Below are positions 58,318 to 64,000 of a DNA stretch of 64,000 nucleotides, piece by piece. How positions within the stretch are numbered: position 1 is the first letter of the stretch; every line of letters starts with the position of its first letter. A model generated the notes under the pieces. That model did not search any database. It was not told where the DNA came from and was given only the letters and a program-made list of their open reading frames with translations. Source of the DNA: Amaurobius ferox (lineage: Eukaryota; Arthropoda; Arachnida; Araneae; Amaurobiidae); the NCBI GenBank assembly GCA_951213105.1, contig OX578142.1:4666649-4730648 (forward strand), given 5' to 3'. A program made the translations under genes and the position numbers.

Positions 58318-58687
58318 ATCTATTCTTCCATGGGAGGTCTAACATTCAACAGGCACTGTCTATAATCACTGTGCGTAATTTTCCGGGCAACCACATGCGT
58401 AGAAACAGCTTTAGCTCTTTTCTTTTCTCCAGCAGATGATAGAATAGAGTACATTTTAGGTCTAAGTCCTATAAACTCTTGAATGTGGATTGAATTCAGT
58501 TCATCTTTAAAGTATCCAATACGTTTTTTATTCTCTTCACTAAAAAGAGGGCGGTCTTTGGGGTAGTCACAAAAATCATACAGCTGCTTATGCTGTCTCA
58601 TATCTTCATAGATATCAGCAGTTTGAATTTCACAAGCCAATGAATCAGTATCGGTAAAGAGAAGTGAAGCTTTTTCACCATATTGGC
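58318..58687 (-). pseudogene. Polinton-type protein-primed DNA polymerase relic, 3' part
   Basis: Downstream half of a family B, protein-primed DNA polymerase fragment as encoded by Polinton/Maverick elements. The minus strand carries the palm motif C residues FTDTDS (about 58642-58660), then KDRPLFSEENKKRIGYFKDE and EFIGLRPKMYSIL, the conserved block between palm and thumb. It is open to a stop near 58320. The N-terminal exonuclease region and the other Polinton genes (integrase, ATPase, protease, capsid) are not in the window. The catalytic DTD is intact, but the gene is split by a SINE and truncated. Confidence 0.85.
58679..58687. repeat. SINE target-site duplication, left
   Basis: CATATTGGC, identical to 58844-58852 on the other side of the SINE fragment. 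The polymerase frame resumes across the site. Confidence 0.75.
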
Positions 58688-58843
58688 ATTCCTTCCGAGA
58701 GGTTGGTGGTAGGGGAAGGAGGGTACGGTCCCTGTGGATGCCTCCCCCACTGGGTTCCGGTCTAAATTGGGTGGCACATCCCGGCCGTCCAAACAGTTAC
58801 CTTACACCTTTCTGGTAGGTCGGACGGTCTGGGTCTCAACAAG
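58688..58843 (+). mobile_element. 5'-truncated SINE, type 1
   Basis: Only the 3' domain of the SINE: ATTCCTTCCGAGAGGTTGGT, GAGGGTACGGTCCCTGTGGA, GGTAGGTCGGACGGTCTGGG. It is nearly identical to the copy at 28330. It ends TCTCAACAAG and has a 9-bp duplication (CATATTGGC), so it inserted as a truncated copy into the polymerase relic. Confidence 0.88.
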
Positions 58844-59150
58844 CATATTGGCTTTTGATATGCTTATAATGGAACTCGTACATGAGTAGCTAGGACAGCC
58901 AGATAGTAAAGCCAACGTATATAGGCCGATTTATTAAAATGCAACTCCTTACACGCTCGATATCCACCAGATCTTCGCTAAAAATCCTGCTAGCTCTATA
59001 AGCTGGGGATGCCACCATTTTCAGGGCTCGCTTTGAAGAATTCACTAACTCAACATTCGCTCGATTTCGAAGATTTTCCATGGTTTTTCCAAACACAGCA
59101 TGCAATTTGAAGAAATCTTTCTCAAAATTTGTCTTCGCCAATTTTCTCTT
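58844..59150 (-). pseudogene. Polinton-type DNA polymerase relic, 5' part
   Basis: Upstream half of the same polymerase. The minus strand reads NFEKDFFKLHAVFGKTMENL (the Kx-NSxFGKTMEN motif B region, with a small loss before VFGK) and RVRSCILINRPIYVGFTIWL. It leads toward the palm part but the frame breaks before the SINE site. Motif B binds the incoming nucleotide in this family. The altered motif and frame breaks show it is dead. Confidence 0.82.
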
Positions 59151-59293
59151 TTCTGTATTAAATTGGATGTATCTCTAACCAGGGCTTCTGATTAAATTGA
59201 ATAAAGATTTTAAAAAAAACACTTTTAAAAAATATTAAGCGTGAAGTATTTTTCATATAGCATACATCTAATCTATATAAATAAAAATGAAAA

Positions 59294-59294
<1 letters not shown>

Positions 59295-59324
<30 letters not shown>

Positions 59325-59345
59325 GTCTGTCTGTCTGTCTGTTTG
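59295..59345. repeat. (CTGT)n microsatellite
   Basis: About twelve TCTG units with one TCTA change, in the 5' part of the Helitron, a place where such runs also occur in R2. Confidence 0.9.
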
Positions 59346-61314
59346 TCACACCATCACGGGAGAACGGCTGAACCGAATTTGATGAAATTTTGTGGGTAGC
59401 CCAGAAATAGCCCCAATTAAAATTATATCCGTGTTTTGAGTTTCTACGACCAGTGGTTCTCGAGATATTAGTAAAAAACGAAATTTTCGTTTGTCTCATC
59501 ATCACGGAAAAACGGCTGAACCGAATTTAATGAAATTTGGTGAATAGCCTTGAAATATACCCCCATAAATTTTCTCCAAGTTTCGAGTTTCTAAGACCTG
59601 GGGTTGTCGAGATATTAATGAAAAACGGAACTTTTTCCTAGGAGTTCTACTCCCTAACTCCATGGTTTATCCAAACGAAAAGCTTGAAAATCGTTTGAAA
59701 GTGAATTAAAATTTAATCTCTGAGTTTGATGGCAGATTTTTTGCGTTAATTAGTCACTTTCTGAAAACATGAATTGTTTGAAACATGATTTAAAGGGGAA
59801 ATCTATCTCCATGGTTCATGGTTTATTTAAAACAAGCTTTTACGGAACAATGAGAAGTATAGAGAAATCAAAATCGTTATTTAATTTCGCAGTTTATGTT
59901 ATAAGACATGACATATTTAACATGTTATAAGATTCTATCTTATATCATGTTACTCAGAAACGCAATTAAATTAAATCCGTCTGTTAATTTTAATAATTAT
60001 TTTTTCGATTTGAATAATAAATAAATGGATATAAAAATATATTTTAGAAAAGAACGATTTGATTTTTCTTATAGCATTTTTGACTGGATAATATCAATTA
60101 CGGTCTTCAGGTTTAAAAATTATTATTATATATATTTTTGGGGATTATTGATTCAAGGATTATTGATATTTTCAAGTTATTATGCAATTATTTTATTATG
60201 ACAAAAATTGTTTAAACTCATATATTGTATGTTGTACGAATCTTCTACAAATACACGTGTATATCTTTTAATCTACGAGAATATAAGTAGTACAGGTATA
60301 TTGACATATGTTTTGATATATATTGGCATATATTGGAATCAATTACGACCTTCTGGTATAAAGAGTACGGATATTATTGATGTTTTCAATTTATTACGTC
60401 ATCTCTTTTATTTTGGCAAATATTTTTGAGACGCATATTGTAATACGGGTAATCTTCTACTAACACATTGGCATATTTTCTGATCTGCGACAATATAATT
60501 AGTACGGGGTTGCATATATTCATTCAATTCCTATTTTTTAACACTTTACAACAAAGTTGAAAAGTGTTTATGACTTTGTTCATTCTGTCTGTCTGTCTGT
60601 CTGTCTGTCCGTTAGCACGATAACTGCTGTAAAAATGAGTTTATCAAAATGGAATTTTAGTATGTTGTTCAGACGGTCTGTAGGACCTATGGGAATATAA
60701 ATAAACAATATCACCCAATTAGTTTTTTATTGAACCCGGGTTGAAAAAATGAAATACATTGAACCCTATGGGACCTAATTTTTCAAACATTTTTTAAGTA
60801 AATTTAAAATTCACGAATTGCTTCGAAATTTTTAGGAAATATTCACATTATCCCATAGAATATATAAAAAAAAATTCAGTAAAATATGTTAAGTAGTTTT
60901 TTAATTAAAAAAATTATTTAATATAGGGAAAAAACAAATTCAATTAAATTCTGACTTTGGGATATCTTCCAGAAAGAAAAGAGAGAGATATTATATAATA
61001 AATATCTCTCCATTTGCTTAAACGTTTTGCATATGGGAGTGGCTTCATATTTTAAAATAAATTTGGTAGATAACAATTTTTCATTTTTTTAAAATTTTAT
61101 ATAACTCTTCATGATAAATTTAATTGATGGCATTTTAAATGCACTTTCCTACGTCCTAGAGAGTTAAAATTTGGTACACAGCTTAAATTTGTTGAACATT
61201 TTATTCGACAAAAATTTGATGGAGCTTTAAATATAGATCATACATTTTTTTCGAAATGGCCTGAAAATAATCCCCGTTCACTTCTATAAATCATTGTTGT
61301 AATATTGTTAAAAA

Positions 61315-62132
61315 TTCTGATGTGGACAGCACATGTCTTTCTCTGCAGACTCATATTCGTTCTCTTTATTTATTCAATGATAATTTGAGTTTATCTGCAC
61401 AACATAAGTATTTTAAATGACATTGAATTTACACGTTAAACTTAAATTTGGTTCTCATTTGATAGCTGGACTTATTGTCAAAGGTGGCGTAGCGAAAACG
61501 CGAAAAAACTAGAATATCTCAAGAACGGCTAGTCCTAGAGTAATGGGGTTAGTCTTATTCTTTTTGTTGTCAAAAATCACATGTAAAATAGGAATTTAAT
61601 TGATATAATTGAGCACACGTAGTCTTTTATTTTTATATATAACGATTTTTGCTGGCCATTTCGCAAAAATAGCCCGTTCCTTTTTCCCGAATCGTAGTAG
61701 AATAACCTACAAATGATTTATATACAAAATTTTGTTAAATTTGGTATATAAATCACTTGTAGGTTATTGAAATATTATACACCAAATTTTGTTAAATTTG
61801 GTTCATTAGTTTTTAGCTAGAGTGGATAAAGGCAATTTCTGCGGCCATTTCGCAAAGAAGGCAGATTCTTTTATTACGAATCGTACTATAATCTAATGAA
61901 CATCAGGATTTCCCACAAAAAACATACCTACCAAATTGTATGAAATTCGGTCCATTAGTTTTTCAATTAGAGTGGATGTAATATCCACACAGACACACAG
62001 AAACATACACAGATACACCCTTACACACACAGACGTCTTCCTAAAACTAGTTTTTTCGTGTTCTAGAAGTCGCAAAACGTGTAGATCCTTTGAAAATTCG
62101 AGTTCCGATCTTCGGCACGATTCCAATACTTT
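61315..62132 (-). mobile_element. R1 element copy J
   Basis: Begins TTCTGATGTGGACAGCACAT then GTCTTTCTCTGCAGACTC, and carries TCTCAAGAACGGCTAGTCCT, two internal units, the CA-rich repeat (61985-62030) and the GTGTAGATCCTTTGAAAATT block. It ends at CACGATTCCAATACTTTGAG, so the outermost hairpin arm is lost. An inverted mini-duplication lies at 61702-61768. Confidence 0.75.
61702..61768. repeat. Inverted duplication within R1 copy J
   Basis: AACCTACAAATGATTTATAT at the left pairs with TATAAATCACTTGTAGGTTA at the right around ACAAAATTTTG-TTAAATTTGG. It is about 30 bp per arm with two mismatches and replaces part of an internal unit. Not present in other R1 copies. Confidence 0.75.
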
Positions 62133-63287
62133 GAGTACATACACATACACATATATATTATCTGTGTATCTAAATTCCATGCCAATGCAATTACAATAGT
62201 TGTGATTTTAAATGATCCCTAAACTTTTATTATTTCTTCAAGGAAGCCTAATTTTAACATATGCAGAATGCAAATATCTCAAGCGATTGTAAGATGAATT
62301 ACATAAGAATTGCTGAATTTTTTTCACACAAAATTATTTAGCTCTGGAGTCTGGAATACAAGTTATATGAATGAAATATTCATTGATTTTGCATAAAGAA
62401 TCAGATGATTTATATTTCGATACAGTTTTAAATATTTAAGTATAATAAATTATTGTAGTACTGTGATAATGTAAAAGATATTACCACTGAATGAATCACA
62501 TTTTAGAAATTTTTAAATGAAATTACATTTCAGTTGGAAAGTGTTTCATAATCAATGCTTATGCATGATTGATCTTTCTTGTTCTTCTGTAAATTTGCTT
62601 ACAAAAGGGGGCAGGATGTTTTATTCTTCAGATCTGATCGTGAAGATAATTTTGCATAGTGAGAACATATATTCTTAAACTTCTCTTTAGGAGCAATAAA
62701 TTTAATATTTTAACAGAATTTGCACATGATTGCGAACTTTAAGTTTCTTTAAATTATACACTCCGTACGAATAACGGGTGTGCTGTTAGTGGTTAATAAA
62801 TTTTAACATTTTAGGAGGATATATCATGTTGCTCGGCATCGCAATTAAATTAAATGTGTTTGTTAATGTTTTTATTTTTTTTTTCGATTAAAATAATAAA
62901 TAAATGGATAAATGGATATAAAAGTATATCTTATGAATTGACGGTTTGATTTTTCTTTTAATTATATTAATTGCTGACTGCGTACATCAATTTCATTTAT
63001 TTTGGCAAAGAGTTTTCAAGCTTATATCGTATTTAGCTACTAAACTCATATATTGTGTTTAGCCAATGAATTCATATAGCCGATTGTTGAAACAAAAAAA
63101 GAGTAGAGCGGGTATATCTTCTAATACAATTGTAGTGTTTTCATTTAGTATATTGAAACGGGATAAGAATGTTTCATTCAGATCTGCAAATTCAAAGCTA
63201 CGAATTTGGAGGGATATCGCTAATTTGACAACTTTTCTTAAACTTTGCCAAATTGACGGAAATGTCGCCAAATTGATATAAACGACA

Positions 63288-63340
63288 CACAAACAGCTGC
63301 CATAAACCTTCGGGTTGGTCGTGTGGCTTGGGTCTTCTAC
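63288..63340 (+). mobile_element. SINE 3' fragment, degenerate
   Basis: AAACAGCTGCCATAAACCTT, GGTTGGTCGTGTGGCTTGGG resembles the type 1 SINE end (AACAGTTACCTTACACC, GGTAGGTCGGACGGTCTGGG). No head present. Confidence 0.45.
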
Positions 63341-63592
63341 ATATCAATGAAATTTTTTTTTTGTTTTGTTAGAAGAGAGTACTGAAATGATGTTTGGTTA
63401 GCATTTATCTGTCAGACCAACCATCCTACTTAGTAATACATTTAGCGAATTTTTAAAATGTCACCAAATTGATAAAAATGTTATAAAATCTATAAAAATA
63501 TCTTGAAATTGATAAAATTGCGCTACATAAATGATATTAATTGTTTTTTGTTAGGGGATAGTATTGTGATGATATTTCGTCAATTTGTCGCA

Positions 63593-63623
63593 AAGTGGAA
63601 CTGTCAGTTCTACAGTCCCACTT
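63593..63623. repeat. Short hairpin
   Basis: AAGTGGAACTGTCAG and TTCTACAGTCCCACTT form an 11-bp stem with one mismatch around CAGTTCT. Confidence 0.7.
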
Positions 63624-64000
63624 GGCGATAAATTTGGCGATTTTTTAAAATGTCGCTAATTTGACGAAACTGTCGCCAAATGTTTCATAGAAATATAACT
63701 ATTTAGACGATATTTTTTCTACCAATTTATTTGAAGCAAATGATATCATGTCGCTTAGCAACGGATTTAAATCCAATGTGTTTATGCGGCAGACGATTTT
63801 TATTAAATCCTTTCCGATTTGAATAATGAAGATATGTATATAAAATAAATTTCATTGCCATTTCATTTTGGACTGGATAATATCAATTATACTCTTCAGG
63901 TTTAAACATTATTATTATTGATATTTTCCGGAATTATTGATTAAGGGATTATTGATATTTTTAAGTTATTACGCCATTGTTTTATTGCGGCAAAAATTGC

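Larger units (their letters stand above)
60540..62585 (+). mobile_element. R2 element copy d, carrying an R1 insertion
   Basis: The 5' half (AACACTTTACAACAAAGTTG at 60540, CTGT run, GCACGATAACTGCTGTAAAA) runs to about 60910. The 3' half resumes around 62165 (GCCAATGCAATTACAATAGT) and ends with GTTGGAAAGTGTT (62533-62545) and ATCAATGCTTATGCATGATT. Between them lie an unassigned AT-rich piece (about 60915-61314) and R1 copy J. Younger than the Helitron it sits in, older than R1 copy J. Confidence 0.75.
59272..62789 (+). mobile_element. Helitron copy 4, with nested insertions
   Basis: Starts A|TCTATATAAATAAAAATG with a CTGT microsatellite and the CATCACGGGAGAACGGCTGA block, which occurs twice (59350 and 59503). 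It ends ACGGGTGTGCTGTTAG|T (62789). The Helitron sequence is interrupted at 60540 by an R2 element and resumes near 62586 with GTAAATTTGCTTACAAAAGG, matching copy 2 at about 28955. Helitron sequence alone is about 1.5 kb. No helicase coding. Confidence 0.8.
62793..64000. mobile_element. Further Helitron-family fragments
   Basis: 62819-62960 and 63748-64000 match the Helitron interior (compare 59936-60216 and 27830-28050): CGCAATTAAATTAAATGTGT, TCCGATTTGAATAATGAAGA, CTGGATAATATCAATTA. Between them, at 63190-63690, a GTCGCCAAATTGATA-type motif recurs about six times. The window ends inside this material. Confidence 0.6.

Overview
This 64 kb window is eukaryotic, AT-rich, non-genic DNA. I found no intact host gene, rRNA or functional tRNA. 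The content is layered transposable elements, tRNA-derived SINEs, satellites and broken transposon genes. The mix (Helitrons, Helentron-like elements, Merlin, hAT, Polinton, Penelope-like and Jockey-like relics, with SINEs ending in an AAC tail) suggests an arthropod. The LINE RNase H terminus and the SINE 3' domain look arachnid-like to me. That is recognition from memory, not a database match.

Layout. 1-11 kb: about eight copies or fragments of one family (R1, roughly 0.7-0.9 kb, internally repeated) plus a second short family (R5). 11.27-21.63 kb: a candidate 10.4 kb element bounded by inverted arrays of a GAGTGA motif. Inside it are a complete 2.3 kb Merlin transposon with a perfect 8-bp target duplication, two SINEs, a hAT zinc-finger relic and one orphan coding exon. 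26-29 kb: two Helitrons in opposite orientation, one split by a SINE. 30.8-32 kb: relics of a LINE and an LTR element. 34.3-34.8 kb: one GC-rich ORF of unknown nature. 35-39.3 kb: a 138/142-bp dimeric satellite in two inverted arrays around a spacer that carries a hammerhead-ribozyme-like motif. 40.5-46 kb: a Jockey-like LINE relic and two Penelope-like reverse transcriptase relics.

46-64 kb: R2 elements (a second Helentron-like family), a 4 x 207 bp apparently identical tandem array, another Helitron, a SINE, a decayed ~160 bp array, more R1 copies, a Polinton-type DNA polymerase relic split by a SINE, and a three-level nest (R1 inside R2 inside a Helitron).

How the parts relate: the SINEs and the LINE relic both end in an AAC-rich tail, so that kind of LINE may have mobilised the SINEs. 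R1 and R2 carry the subterminal inverted repeats and 3' hairpin expected of non-autonomous Helentron-like elements. Nested insertions give relative ages. Most short open frames here are by-products of these repeats and were not annotated as genes.
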